NCBI GenBank assembly: GCA_018136815.1
Contig: CM030931.1
Coordinates: 1,529,398 to 1,593,397, forward strand
Source: Isochrysis galbana
Lineage: Eukaryota > Haptophyta > Isochrysidales > Isochrysidaceae
Length of the DNA: 64,000 bases
Direction: 5' to 3'
Position numbers and translations under genes: made by a program. The notes under the pieces were generated by a model. The model saw nothing but the letters and a program-made list of their open reading frames with translations, made no database searches and was not told where the DNA came from. The first letter of the stretch is position 1, and the number at the start of each line of letters is the position of its first letter. This document shows positions 44,011-56,314 of the stretch, piece by piece.

Positions 44011-46480
44011 AAAGGGGGTAATTCCTTTCCTTTTGTACATCTCTCGTCCCGCGGTTAGGCTTCCCCGCGTGACTCCCTCCTTCCTCCCTGTTGTCACGCT
44101 CCGACGCCCCCTCCCCGCATCGCCGGTTTCAGCTTCGTCTCCCCCCCCGCCCGCGGGAGTCTCCCCTCTCTCCTCCCCTCTTCCTTCCCCGTTCCCTCCC
44201 CGAGTGTTTCTTATTCCCTTGTTCTCCCGGCCTCGTTTCATCCCTCTCTTTTCCCGCGTGTTTCGTCCCCCCGCGCGTGTCTCCTTCCCGCGAGTGTCTT
44301 CCCCCTTTGTCCTTTGTTCTTCGTCGACTCTTACGCTCAGCGCCACCGCTCGAGCGCCCCTGTGCCTCCCCGTTCCGCCTTTGTGCCCAGTGCTCGTCTC
44401 GCTCGTCCTCATGTCGGCTCGTCCTCATGTCGGCTGAGATCGACCCATCGATCTCGCCCCTGTCCGTGCGTGCCTCTCCTGCCCGTGCCACCCTGTCCCC
44501 TTCGCCCCCTCCACCCTGTACCTTGTACTCCTCATGTTTCTGTCATCCACAGCCCTTCTACCCTATCGCACACATCAGCCACAGCCTCACACTGCACACT
44601 GTCCCTCGCCACACACCTCGCCGGCCATCGCACCGCGCACAAGCCCGCACATGCGCATGCGCATGGTGCATATGCATATGCCCGTCTCACTCCTCAGCCC
44701 GCTCCGACCCATGGGATGAGCATGGCTCACCTCTGCGGGGACGAGCGCGGTCAGCCTGCCTTCCCTCGCCATTCCTTCGCCGCTCGCCTCACCTCCGCCT
44801 CGCCAAGCCTCCGCCTCCCACTGCCCCCCTTGCTTTTCTCCATTGCCTTGCATATGCCCGCTGTTTGTTCTCTCTCCTTCTCTCCACCGCGTCCTCCTAC
44901 CCTTGAGGACTGAGCCCCCCTCAGCCTCAAGCACTCAGGTCTCCTCCTCTTCCTCCTCGTCGTCGTGGTCCGTCGCGATCGATGGTGCGGTGGGGGTGGT
45001 CCCAGGCTCTCTCCTTCTCTTTCTTCCCTTTCTCGTCAGTGCGTCAGTGCGATACGTATGTTGCTCTCCGATTTATTCGATGGTTTGTCTCGTTTGGCGT
45101 GGTGGTCCTCATGGGTGTCAGCCTTGGTCTCGAGCTCGCTTTCAATCTCCTTGTCGTTGTCGTTCTCGTCCGCGCTTGTTTCGTCGTTTGGGTCCTTGAT
45201 CTTCGGTCTCCAGTCTTCATTCTTTTTGTTGCGTCGTAGTAGAGCAAATATCATCCCATCTCGATCGCTTCCGATTACCTCTCTCGTTTGGCTAAGGCCA
45301 CCCTCGCTCAATCGCGTACTCTCGTTCAGGCTTCGGCCAGCTGCGTCCTCGATCCTCGATCCTCGATTCTCGATTATTCTCGTTTTGATATTGCTCTGCG
45401 TATGATGCTACAAAGTGTGAGATTACTGCTCGACGTCTCCTGGCTCTTAACCACGTCCCGTGTCCTAGTTCTCGGCCGCGCATGGAAATTGTAAGAGGTT
45501 TGAGCCGTTGTTTGATTCGTTGGCTTCCTCGCTTCATTCTCTTCATTCCTTTCGTTTCAATTGTGAGTGTTCATTCGTTTGTTCGAGTGTGATTGTGTGT
45601 GTGCCTGCTTCGTCCGGACGTGCACCCCGATTGAGACTTGTCTTCAAACCTACGCGATCGCGTTTGGTTGAACCCACTGAGAGTGCACGCTCTTTGGGGG
45701 CTGAGACAAGGGGTCACACACTTTCATTCACTTTCAGTCGTCAGTCGTGTTTGTTTCATTGTTTCGGCTTTTGTTTGTTCGTTCATGCTTGTTTTGGGCC
45801 TGATCACCCCATGACTCGCGTGGACGCTCGACTTAAGTCGGGGGGTGTCGCATCCAGAGTATTTTATATACTCTAGGCGGATGCGGTGCTTCTATCAATG
45901 TGTAGTGTGTGAGAAAATTGAGTGAGTTTTGCTTTTGCCGATGAGTTACCTTGAAGCTCCGCCGCATTGCACGCCGAATTTGTGTTCCTTTGTCCTTATT
46001 TGTTTCATTGGTTTGTTTGTGCGATGTTGCGTTAGTTTTCGGAGTTTTCTTGTTAGTGAGTGAGTGATGTGGGGTGGTGTCTCGTGGGCCGTCGTCGCGA
46101 TGTAGCGCGCCCTTTTCCCCCCTCTCTCAAGACTTCTCTTCACTCCATGCCCCTAGCCCCGCTGAGACTTGCCACGATCAAGCGCGAGCTTGATTCCACA
46201 GGGCAATGAGGCAGGGGCGAAGCCGGCGGCCGGCGGCCGGCGGCGGCGGCAGGCGCGGCGGTAGGAACGACTCGGATACGCTGACGGGCTGAAGCCCGCT
46301 AGCTAGCAGCGGAGAGAGGAAGGCGGGCAAGCGGGCTTGAGCGAGGGCGAGGACGGCGGCGAGAGCGACATGAGCGAGCGGCGAGAGGCGAGAGCGAGCG
46401 AGGGGAGGGCTGCGATAGCAGGGGCTGGCGAGGAGAGGAGGGATTGTAGGGTATGAGTCCAGCCCACCCCGCGCACATGG
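44011..46480. other. Intergenic, pyrimidine-rich, no supported gene
   Basis: Strongly C/T-biased from 44030 to 45000, T-rich with TTTG/TTCG words from 45400 to 46080. Reading frames follow the strand bias and have no motifs. Confidence 0.55.
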
Positions 46481-46690
46481 CCCGACGTAGTCCGTAGTGC
46501 ACGCCCCCCCCGCCCCCCCCCCCGATACCAAAGACAAAGGACAAAGGAATGAAGGGGGTAGTGTAAGGGAGTGAGTATACTGTATACTGGGGTATCGGCG
46601 ATCGGCGATGGCGTGAGTCAATACCGTGAGTACGTGTCCTTTGTAGCTAGCGGTAGTAGCCTGAATCTTCAGATGTTTTTTCTAGATGAG
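46481..46690 (+). repeat. Short interspersed repeat family, copy 1
   Basis: Starts near GTAGTGCACG, then a C-run, GATACCAAAGACAAAGG, GAATGAAGGGGGTAG, and ends CTGAATCTTCAGATGTTTTT. The same layout occurs at 49505-49662, 49727-49895 and 54841-54960. Length of about 190 bp and a T-rich end suggest a SINE. Confidence 0.55.
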
Positions 46691-47551
46691 AAACGAGAGC
46701 GATTAATCCGAATATTTAAGCCCAGTCGTCGGCGTAAGTTGATTCGATTGCCGCGACGGCGGCAGCCTCCGATGACGAAGGCATGCACCGGAGCGCTTCC
46801 CGACGGCAGCGGGAGAAGTCCGGCGACTCGAGCACTGCCGCGTCATGCATCCGTCGATTAAGCTCACCGTGGTTCACTTGCTCGACGGGACGCGACCTCC
46901 AAGGCGGGGGCCGGCCGCGGGCAGCAGAGGCATGGGCACGGGCGGGTGGGGGTCCCGTCAGGGAGGGCAACCGCTCTCCGCTCTCGCCCCCCCCCCCTCC
47001 CCGCTTACTTTCGCAAATCTTTCGATGATTTTAATCACTAACACGAATCATTATTGATTTCTCTGAGAAGTGTATTCCGTCGTAATGTATCCCATACGTC
47101 GTAGCTATAAATAAGAGTGAGAGTCCGTCATGTCATATGGATGTACCATGTACCTCCACGCCGGCAGGTGCAATATGGTTGGCAAGTTTCCGGGAAGATG
47201 AACAGCCCCACTTACAGTAGCAAAGAGGAGCGCCCACGAGTTGAATTGTGAACGCGCGCGGAGAGGAAATACAACGGCCGCAAGTGGGACAGTCGGGCAC
47301 ACTTGGGGCACACCGGCTAGGGCACACGTGCGAAGAATGAGTAAAATGGCATACCGCATCGATAACACCGCCTGCTGGCGCCTAAGAGAAGGAGGGTTAC
47401 TAGGAGGAGGGGTTGTAAGCACCACGTGCAAGCGCCAAAACAATATCAATAGTATAAGAGATTACATCCATACGTCGCCGCCACAACAAAGCTATCGTAG
47501 AACTGGCCACGAATCTGCCATTAACTGAGCAGGCCGCCTCACCACTGAAGC
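46691..47551. other. Intergenic, no supported gene
   Basis: Contains the motif CGACGGGACGCGACCTCC (46883), also seen in variant form at 49452 (CGACGGAACGCGACCTTC), and a C-run near 46988. Nothing else supported. Confidence 0.45.
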
Positions 47552-48460
47552 TTACGGCTCCAGATGGCTGAATTGGAAAAGGCTGCCGTCCGGCGCAACG
47601 ACGGCGGCACTCCTTGGCGACACAATCTGCGATGGCGCGCCCGCCGGCGCGCTGCATCCGTGACTTGGCATGCTAGCCCTCAATTGACCTATGATCTTGT
47701 TCGTGGTGGGATGCTCCAGTTGTTGCGGAGCCCCTTCTTCCGCCCGAGTCGCTGCAGCACTGGCGCGTCGCAGCTGATGCTCTCGGGTGAGGCGCTGCTC
47801 GAGCTTCTCTGCGATATCCTCATACTCTAGCGCAGGCGTGCACTCGTAAGCTTGCGCATGGGGCACCTCAGTTGGTCGGCTTGGCGAGAGGGCCTGAGCA
47901 GGCTCTCTGAACGAGGGTTTATCCGAGTGGTGCGAGCATATGCCCTCGTCGATCGCGGTAAGCCTACGCCCACTGCCTGCAGGTGTGAATATGATCGCCT
48001 TGCGGTACGGCCCGCCGTGATGGGCCGGTGTCGATCGCTCCGACGGCCCTGCACTGACTGCCCCTGGATCTGTCTCGTCTGCAGCTGAGGTGCTCCCTCC
48101 ACTGTCAAGGAAGCCTGCGCGCACGAAAGAGGTTCGCCTCTGCGCGAGCTCAAGCTCAAGCTGGCGTGCGTATGCTCGCGCTTCTGCCAGCTTCTGATTC
48201 CACTGTGCGCGTTCCTTATCCCGCAGGTGAAGGATGGACTGAAGGAGCGTCGCGAGCTCACTCTCCTCCACCGTCAGCCGCTCGAGTAGCTCAGCAAGTT
48301 CGAGGCGCACGAGCATGAAGCCGCCCAGGCGGCGCTCAAAGAGGTCGACGAGCTGGTCCACCTGCACGCTCGCGCGTCCGCCGCTCGGCTGCGACCGCCC
48401 GGCCATCGCCGCGCAGCACCGCCGGCGGCACCTCGCCCTCGCGACGGTGGGCGGCGCCAC
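47552..48460 (-). CDS. Hypothetical coiled-coil protein
   Basis: A single frame of 302 residues (or about 284 from the second Met, MAGRSQPSGG). Residues 30-110 form a likely coiled coil with heptad spacing (VDQLVDLFERRLGGFMLVRLELAELLERL; ATLLQSILHLRDKERAQWNQKLAEAR; ARQLELELAQRR). A Ser/Thr-rich stretch follows, then a second charged helix (YEDIAEKLEQRLTREHQLRRASAAATRAEE). No catalytic motif or membrane segment is visible and I do not recognise it. Length, helical periodicity and a clean frame favour a real gene; there is no independent support for the start. Confidence 0.5.
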   Translation of the reverse strand: MAPPTVARARCRRRCCAAMAGRSQPSGGRASVQVDQLVDLFERRLGGFMLVRLELAELLERLTVEESELATLLQSILHLRDKERAQWNQKLAEARAYARQLELELAQRRTSFVRAGFLDSGGSTSAADETDPGAVSAGPSERSTPAHHGGPYRKAIIFTPAGSGRRLTAIDEGICSHHSDKPSFREPAQALSPSRPTEVPHAQAYECTPALEYEDIAEKLEQRLTREHQLRRASAAATRAEEGAPQQLEHPTTNKIIGQLRASMPSHGCSAPAGAPSQIVSPRSAAVVAPDGSLFQFSHLEP

Positions 48461-48597
48461 CTGTGAGGCGGGAAAGGGAAGGTCGCAGGTTAGCCAGGTT
48501 ACAGGTTAGAAGAGCCCTGGAAGTAAGCGGTATGAAAGCTAAAGCTAGGAATATCCAGATATCCACACACCCACACACACCTTCAAGAATTTTTTTC

Positions 48598-49006
48598 AAG
48601 GCGTCCCAGTGACAGGTATCAGGTATCTCCGGGCGCAGTCATTTATTTCTTCGAGGACTTCTCGCGGCGAGAGCTGTAAGGGCCGTTCAGCTTCACGAAT
48701 GAGAGGACCCCCCCCCCCCCGGTGTTTTTCCTTGGTGACTGGTGACTGGTGAGTCGCCCAACGTAGGTTGGTCCGCCTCACTGCTCGCTGGTCACTGGGT
48801 TTTCCCTCATTGTAAATTGTGGGAAGTTATTAATGGGAGCCGGGGGTTTGCGAGGGGGGAGATGTGTAGGGATGCATATGTGTATATGTGTCTGTGCCAT
48901 CACTTCAAGGCGTGCGGGCAGGTGCGCTGAGGGGTGTCGTGATTGATAGTACCGGGCTAGTGGGAGTAGTGGTAGTGGTACTAACGCTCAGATGTTTTAT
49001 TATAGG
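48598..49006 (+). mobile_element. 5'-truncated copy of the retroposon family (3' part only)
   Basis: Aligns with 56880-57235: GTCATTTATTTCTTCGAGGAC, GCTGTAAGGGCCG, a C-run followed by GGTGTTTTT, GGGTTTTCCCTCATT, AATGGGAGCCGGGGG, TACCGGGCTAGTGGGAGTAG, and the same end ACTAACGCTCAGATGTTTTAT. It lacks the 5' hairpin head, as expected for incomplete reverse transcription. Confidence 0.75.
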
Positions 49007-49504
49007 AAGTCCCGTTACACTAGTTCCTCAAACATCTTATAGAATTCCGCCGAGGAGGAGTCCTGCATCCCGCGGCTCTTGTTGGTTCTGTCCTTGGACA
49101 GTGTACAGTGTGTCTTGTGTCTATAATTAATTAATGCTGGTGTGTGTCCATGTGTGGTGGTGGGGTGGCACTGATCGGAGTGGAGCTCTGGGCGCGTCGC
49201 GCGCAGTGTCTCGCGAGCACCTACCTGGTCGGGCGTGGCCTTAGCTGGAGGGCCGGCCGCCTGCGCGGCGTCCGCCCTCGAACGCGAACAAGGCAAACGC
49301 ACGGCGCACGGCCCCGTGTACCGTATGTGTAACATCCCAACCTTCAAGCGTCATTTCATTCAATAAAAAGAAAAAGACTTGGAGGTCGCGTGCCGTATCG
49401 AAGTCAATATTATTGTAAACGGGCACGTGGACATTTGATGGCTCAAATTGATCGACGGAACGCGACCTTCTAAACCAGGCCTAAGGTAGTAGTGCCACTC
49501 ACTA
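49007..49504. other. Intergenic, no supported gene
   Basis: No gene or clear repeat apart from the CGACGGAACGCGACC motif at about 49452. Confidence 0.45.
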
Positions 49505-49662
49505 CGTAGTGCACCCGGGCCGGACCCCTGAAACCGAAGAAAAAGGAAATATGGGGGGAAAGGGAGGAGGTGGAGTGAGGGGAATCGAGGGCGGTGTCGG
49601 TAGAAAGGTGGGCAGTATCCAGTATCTAGTTAGCAGTAGGTGTTAGCCCAGAGTCTTCACCG
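49505..49662 (+). repeat. Short interspersed repeat family, copy 2
   Basis: GTAGTGCACCCGGGCCGGAC, then AAACCGAAGA and ATGGGGGGAAAGGGAGGAGG, ending TAGCCCAGAGTCTTCAC. It lies just upstream of copy 3 in the same orientation. Confidence 0.55.
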
Positions 49663-49726
49663 TACGACCACACTTGATTGACCAACAACAGGCTTGCCCA
49701 GAACCCGCACTCTGAACCAGGCTCAT

Positions 49727-49940
49727 GGTAGCGCACCTGAGCCGAACCCCGGATACCAAAGACAAAGGAATGAAGGGGGGAAGGAGAGGAGGTGGAGGGA
49801 AGGGAAGTTAAGGGCGTTGTCAGTAGGGATAGGAAAGTACCCTAGTCTAGTAGGTGTGTGTGTGTGTGTGTGTGTAGCCCAGAATCTTCAGATGTGTTTT
49901 TTAAAGTAATTTTTAGCCCAGAATCTTCAGATTTTTTTTC
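49727..49940 (+). repeat. Short interspersed repeat family, copy 3, with doubled 3' end and (TG)n
   Basis: GGTAGCGCACCTGAGCCGAA, GATACCAAAGACAAAGGAAT, GGAGAGGAGGTGGAGG, a (TG)n run at 49854-49874, and AGCCCAGAATCTTCAGATG occurring twice (about 49877 and 49916). Reversed, GGGGTTCGGCTC resembles a pol III B box. Confidence 0.55.
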
Positions 49941-50841
49941 GTTTCACGTCGTGGCGGATATCTATTGGCTTGGGGCAGCCTTCCTGTACGTACTACTGGC
50001 TCAGCCGCTGGTACCAATTTATAGCTCATGGCTGTGGTGGGCAAGCAAGAAACTCTGCGTCGTTCTGCCGGCGCATCCTTAGTGCGGCGGAGGAACGTTG
50101 CGCCAACCTACCGCAGATAATAATTACGGATTACGACGCCAAAGATTTTTGGGTCCCCGCAACAATCTACATCATAAGATGAAAATGTGTAGTCTACACT
50201 CAGTCGAAGTAAGTCGAAAAGCAATGAACTCACGAAGGCACCTCAGCCAACATGACAGACAAAATGTCTGGACAACGACTAGGCGCACAATCTGCAAGCG
50301 AATTTCGTCGTGGCTGATTGGGGGTGGCGTGCCACCGACGCACCCCTTGCGTGTCGTTATCTTTGGCACGACATACATCCCCGAGACGGCCCCATTCTCA
50401 TAGTGGATGTCGGTCGCCCGAATCTCGAACGCACAACAAGACAAATGGATGCCATCAAGTTCTCCCAAGTCTCATTTGAAGTGGTAGTCTTCGGCACACT
50501 GCGTCCGTGATCATCGACGCCCTGACAGAAAGGCTGCAGATGAGCAACTCGGCCCAAAGTGATTTGCATATTGTCAGATGGTTTCGTCCTACCAGCATGC
50601 TGATATTTTGGCCACGGAACAAGGTTGCAGAGATGGGAGCGTTGTGCTAGCTCCGATTTTAAAGGCAGATTGCTACATGTCTCAACCCGCGTACCATCTA
50701 CCAACCCTTTCTATCCTGAATGATCCATGCATCACGGGCAAGTGTGGGCCACGCACGGGGTTACGCAGCACAGCGAATCCGCGGTAAGCAAGGCGCCTAA
50801 CATGTCCGAGATGAAGTGCCAACGGGTGCTCAAAAGCGCTC
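49941..50841. other. Intergenic, no supported gene
   Basis: Only short frames without motifs lie between the repeat cluster and the end of the nonaspanin gene. Confidence 0.45.
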
Positions 50842-53800
50842 TTAGTCCAGTTTCACGGCCGCATAGATTGTCCGTACAAACCAAAACGAGGCCAAGAAGC
50901 CGAGCGCGCCTGTCATGAGACCAATCGCAGCGGCGGCGGCCGTAGTGTATCCATAGTAGATGGCCACAGCAGTGGCGCCCTTGAGATGAAGCTCGGAGTG
51001 CGCGTATGACGTAGCATGGCCAAAAAAGTATACGGCAGAAGAGGCCGTCTGAAAGAATGAACGCCACCACCAGCGGTAATCCTCCCAACAGAGCTGCAAG
51101 TAGGTCAAGAGTATCGACACTTCGATGCACACGATCGTGGAGATAAGGACCATGAGGAAGAGGAAGCCAAAAAGCTACAGCATTTGAGTGGGGTACGGAA
51201 GGTAACGGCAAGAAGATGTGTGTGGCAAAGTGATGTGTGACCGTCCCAGGCTACGACCACAGCTCGCAACCCAGAATCCGGCCCATAGAACCGGAGCGGG
51301 TATTGTAGGCATGGCGGAATGTGGTCCAATGGTCATGCATGCGGCATGCGCAGGCATGGCAGATCCGCGTGCACTACGGTCAGAACGAGCGTGTTCATAC
51401 GTACAAAGTACACTCTCCCATTCCACGCGGACGCGTACAGCGATGACAGTTCGATGGCGGCTGTCCCGAATGGCAATAGCCCACCCACAAGGCAGGTCAG
51501 GATCGGGTGCAGGTAGGCCGGCTGCGTAGGGACAACACGTGCAATCTGATTTGTGAAAATGGGCCCTGCAGCGTGAGGCACGCGGAAACCGAGGGCGACT
51601 CCGAGCGAGAGAAGGGGCACGTGAACCCCGAGCCTGTTGAAGACGAGAGCCGTAGGCAAATGGGTATTGGTGTCAGTGAGCAATGACAGGGATGGGGTGG
51701 CTTAAGCGACGTGCGCCCACGATGGTGGCCGCAGAATGAGGGAAATGAAGACAGAACGCGACACGCGGATCTCTTTGCACGCCATCGACTTCCCTCTGCA
51801 AGCGATTGACACTCGGAATGCACACCAGAGGAGTAGCAGCGCCGCCATCGTCGAGAAGGGCACCGCCGAGGAGGCGCCTTGCGCCCAAAGAGCTACGTCG
51901 AGCAAGGTGAAACTAGCAAAGACGCCGCCTGGAAGCACAAAGGAGAGCGCGCCTTGAAGCATGTAGCCGTCTGCACGCTGCCCTCGAGTCATCTGAGGAA
52001 TATGCGCAAGGTGGTGATTGTTAAAGGCAAACAGAAGAACGATACCCTATGAGTAATGTCGTCGGGAAGGCAAGCTGACCTGCCGATACGTCCGCGCAGC
52101 CACGTATCCAGCGGGCACGGCCGAAAGGCCGAGCAGCAGTAGCGCCGCAGTGAGCAGTCTCCCTCTTGCCGTCGGCGAGACGAGCCCGAACATCGCGAGA
52201 CTTAGCGTTGCCAGTGCGCAACACCACAGCTGGGCTGCAGCTCCGACCGCACAACTGAGCGCAAGTGGTGCACGTGGAGGGCGTAGCACGTCTGCCCAGA
52301 ACGATGTTGGAGGTTAGCGATCCTGAACAGCTAGTGAGAAAGGGCAGCGCCACAAATTCCAGCGTATCTGAAGAACTGATGGGCTCGATCATCATCGACA
52401 GGCCATAGCAGGATAGCGGCTCAAATGCCATGCGGGCGACTCCTACTTTCGCAAAATCACAATGCGATGCACGAGATCGCTCGCATAAGGAGTGCTTCTA
52501 ACTGCGGACCTGCGTGGATGTACTTCCATCCTATTTCGGCGGCGAGGGCCTCTACCTCCTCGTCGATCTCGACGGCGTTGTATTTGCGAAGATCGCGTCG
52601 GACGGTGGCCAGGAGAATGGCACCAACGATGCCAGCAAGCAACAGTGACAGAGAGAGCGAGCCGAGCAACGAGACCCAGTGTACCTATTGCAGGTGACGA
52701 GCGACGCGAGAGGGCGCTCGCATCTCAATCGGCAGCTCCACTGCCAGCCAACATAGTGATGACGGGGCTGTTTGAGCAGCCGAGGCTTCGCGGGGCGATC
52801 AATGCAGGGTTGTCAAGTGCGGCGTCATCAACTCACCTGCGAGCCCTCCTCGAGCCGCAAGTAAACATCCCATCGAGAGGAGTAGGGCACATCGGAAGGC
52901 TCGTACTCCACCTCGTACGTGAAGATGAGCTCGACTGGCACCTCGCTGCCGCCAGGTATTGCGGGTTTGGGCGAGGCCTTGAGAATCATCGGAGCTGATG
53001 TGTTGTAGCTGAGGCCAACCAAGCTCGGCTCGAGGTTGAGTTGTTCATATGCCTTGCCGTCGCTGCCTTCAAAATCATCTGGCCACGGCAGCATGTGTGT
53101 GTATGCGCGAGAGGAAGGGACCACTTCGAATCCCACGATCCGAGCCCCACCGCCACGGGGCACGCTGTTCAACTGGGCCACATCGTGAGCCTCCTTGGCT
53201 GATGGCCCGCCGGCTCTCCGCGAGCCGACTGCACTGGCAGCTCTTCCGTCGGGGTCAGGTGTAGTGATGTAGTACTGGACTATGAAACGCAGATGGTTGT
53301 TTACGACAGCCGAGCCGCTCTGCGCATCGTATGTGCCGAGCCGATACCCGCGCTCAAGGCTTGGACCTGCGCCCTGCCTGAAGCGCGTGCCACCCGTGCG
53401 GCGCGGCGGCAGGCGCGTCGCGACGGGCAGGTTGTCGAGGAGTAGGTGCGCGCGATACTCGTCGCGGATCCTGGCCACCCATGCGGCGCGCTCTTTGGCG
53501 TCGAGTCGGAGGCGGCAGAGGGCGAGGAACCGGGGTTGGCGCAACCTCAGCTCGTACGGCGCGTTGAGTATCCGGTCGCCGTGCAGCACTTCGCCAATGT
53601 TCTCAGGCGATGCTGACAACTTTTGGGGCACGCATTGCGCAAGCGAGTAGAAGGAGAACGGGATCTGCGTGCGGATCGACGTGAGCTTGGCCACCCTGAG
53701 GGGCAGAACGTCTGCCACACCGTACTCGCCGTGCCCGAAGCCAGGCCAATGGATCGTCGAGGCGCCGCGTGCGAGCAGCAGCAGCAACAGCGGCGGCGGC

Positions 53801-53868
53801 GACAGGTGCGGCGGCAGGCGCATCGGAGTGGAGGCTCGCCGCCCGCCGCGGCCAGTGGAGCCATTCAT
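50842..53868 (-). CDS. Transmembrane 9 superfamily protein (TM9SF/EMP70, nonaspanin)
   Basis: Endosome/Golgi nine-span protein. Six exons: 53868-52837, 52684-52510, 52291-52080, 51992-51811, 51633-51405, 51174-50842; 720 residues, all phases agree. A start at 53823 (MRLPPHLSPPPLLLLLL) gives a clearer signal peptide. The lumenal domain has family blocks: VLPLRVAKLTSIRTQIPFSFYSLAQCVP, ENIGEVLHGDRILNAPYEL, DNLPVATRLPP, VNNHLRFIVQYY, IVGFEVVPSS, and DVPYSSRWDVYL before the first TM helix (VHWVSLLGSLSLSLLLAG). Then RRDLRKYNA, EIGWKYIHADVLRPPR, GLVSPTARGRLLTA, QGASSAVPFSTM, FTNQIARVVPTQPAYL, GGLLPFGTAAIELSSL and ETHxxY-like SYAHSEL. It ends AAVKLD, the VKxD type of COPI-binding tail. Complete and probably functional. 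Confidence 0.93.
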
Positions 53869-53965
53869 TCACAGATGGCATGAATATTCGTGTGAGGCAC
53901 GCGGTCACACCCACGGTTGAACAGTTCACAGTTCCCCCTGTTGCTACTAACATACTACTTACTAC
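53868..53965 (+). repeat. Fragment related to the 552-bp (candidate LTR) repeat
   Basis: GGCATGAATATTCGTGTGAG, then ACGCGGTCAC, GTTGAACAGTTC and TTCCCCCTGTTGCTAC closely match the reverse complement of 16870-16790 within the 552-bp repeat. It abuts the nonaspanin start codon, so it may be part of that promoter or leader. Confidence 0.65.
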
Positions 53966-55364
53966 AGAAAGCGGCTAGGGTATTCTATCTAAAGGATTTA
54001 CATACTGTAAAATAGACGACCAGCGATCTCTTGAAAGCTTGAGAAGCAGAGGTGTGATTTGTGGATTTGGTGAGGTGCTTCTGTCTTCTGTGAGGCTGTT
54101 GTTGTGCGTCTGTAACATGGGATGTATGACGAGTATGAGTATGAGTATCTGAGTATGATGCATGGGGCGAGAGGGACGGGAGGACCGACCAAAGGCGACA
54201 CGGCGGCACACGGAAGCATCACAGGGCTGGGGATCACAGGCGTCGGACATCAAGACGGAAGACGTGGCGGGAAAAGATAAGACGCTACGGGAGGAGGGAG
54301 GAGGCACGGGAACACACAAACAAGGCACAGGGGAGTAAACAGGGCGGGGTGGGTAAGAATAACAAGGAAGGGGGACCTAGGGGCTGTGCCGGGAGACGGG
54401 GGGGGGCTCCCCCCGCGGCATCGGGGCAGCGGTCCTCGGGGGATACGGGGATACCGAAAGGGGGAGGAAGGGAGGGGGCCGCTAGGGCGGGCCTTCGGCC
54501 GAAACGGACCTTCGGGACTTCGGGGGATCCCGGCGGGCAAGAGGGGGAAACCGGCCCTCTCGGGCGCGGGGACGGACTCCCCCTACCCGCAACAGTTCAC
54601 TTTCGACGGGACGAGACCTTGCTATGGCTATGTATGGCTACGGGTCCGTAGCCCCCTCGACGGCAACGGAGCCCCTACCCCCTACCTCCTACCCCGCGAT
54701 GGGGATGGGAGTACAAGGAACAAGTCTTGGATGTATGTGATAACCACCGTACACAAAAGCGAGACAGGGAGACAAACGAACATGCACAAGGCCTGCCCCA
54801 ACCCCAACACACCACCGAATAAACACCGAATTCCTGGCCCGAGGTAGTGCACCAGGACCCACCCCCGGACACCGACCGAACGAGAACGAAGAGGAAAGAA
54901 AGGGAGCGGGAAGAAAATGGGAAATGGAAATGGACGTGAGAGCGTGAGAGGGGAGCGACGTCAGACGCCAGACGCCAGACGATTTAAGGGCGGCGAAGTC
55001 GATGCAGCGAGGTAGATAGTACCTGCACCTAGCCCCCCATAGGTGTTAGCGACTTGTATGCGCGGTTGGTGCATGGCTCGTCCGGTGTATGTGGCTAGGG
55101 ATGCTAGCCGGCAATATGCAAGATGCTCTACAAGACACAAGACTACGACCGATGCTCTACAAGACACAAGACAACGATTCTCGGCGCATTGAGATTGAGA
55201 TGCCGAGTGTTTGGCCCAACCCATCTTGGGCCCAGTGACTGTGAGTAGAGCAATGTAGATCAGAGTAACCACTGAAGGCTAGCTAGCCCGACAAGCCAAT
55301 GACTGTTCGACGATGACGTTGACGTCGCCCCTTCGAGACAGTAACCCCTACAAAACAACTCAGC
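53966..55364. other. Intergenic, with short interspersed repeat copy 4 (54841-54960)
   Basis: AT-moderate to 54200, then G-rich (54380-54560). At 54841 GAGGTAGTGCACCAGGACCC begins a partial copy of the short repeat family. A 20-base word (CGATGCTCTACAAGACACAA) recurs close by at about 55119 and 55150 in shortened form. No gene is supported. Confidence 0.45.
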
Positions 55365-56073
55365 TTAAGGTGGTTCTTAAGGTTTTCTAACTCTGGCGCG
55401 AGACGGCGGGTGGCAGGCGCGTTGGCTGGCCACCTGCCCGCCTCTACAGGCCCTCGCTCCATGTATGGGGCGTTGGAGTTCGGTGATCCGTAGGGGATGG
55501 AGGCCCAGGGAGTGGATAGATGTGATGGCGCGGCTGCAGCGGCTACCCGGGGCTTCCCCGCCCGCGCTGCATGTGTCCTGCGTGCAGCGCGGCAAGAAGG
55601 CGACCAGCACGGCGCGGCTGTGCTCTGTGCACAACCTGGAGGGCGATGGGGCGGCACAGGCGGCGGTAGATAAAGGGGTGCTGGTGATGATGATGCGGAG
55701 TGCTGGTTGGCTGCGCGGGAGGCTGCTGGAGGCAGACGGGCAGACGTGGGAGGCCTCCTGAGAGTGACTGCTCCTCAAACGGCAGAAGCGTTTGTGGGCA
55801 AGAAGGGCGGCAGGGAGAAGCGGTGGTGCACACGCATGGGATGCGTGAGGGGCTGGTCCGGACGTTAGAAGCCACCGAAGCAAGCTTCCCCCGTTTGTGG
55901 AGTCCCAGATTCAGGACATGTATGGGGTGTGTGAGGTGGGCTTTCTCAAGGAGTCTGTTCGCAAGCGATTAGAAGCGCAGGGCTGTCGAGCAAGTGTAAC
56001 TAGTTTAATTCCATGTCCTGTGAGTGACCGTGTGCGCAATGGGCGTTGTAGCATCTTGTCATGAGACTCTGAG

Positions 56074-56200
56074 GAGGCGAGGGCGGCGGCGGCGAGGGGG
56101 GGGGTGGTGAGGGGGGCGGAGGCGAGGGGGGCGGAGGCGAAGGCGGCGGCGGCGAGGGGGGCGGAGGCGATGGTGGCGGAGGAGAGGGTGGCGTACATAT
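56074..56200. repeat. GGCGGAGGCGA-type repeat in the centre of the inverted-repeat element
   Basis: Imperfect 9- to 15-base GGNGGN units, compositionally like 31414-31565, SPPP-coding on the minus strand. Confidence 0.75.
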
Positions 56201-56314
56201 TGTCTATTTTCCACCCTCCCAACATTTTCCAAAAAAAGAATATGAGTACTCCGATCATTTTTACTAATGTGGGCATCCGGGGACGCAGGCAGCGGTAAAT
56301 GAAAATTCTGAAAC

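Noticed and set aside
44033..45876. Several long frames with Pro/Ser/Arg
   Set aside because: They follow strong C/T strand bias, overlap in all frames and lack any motif.
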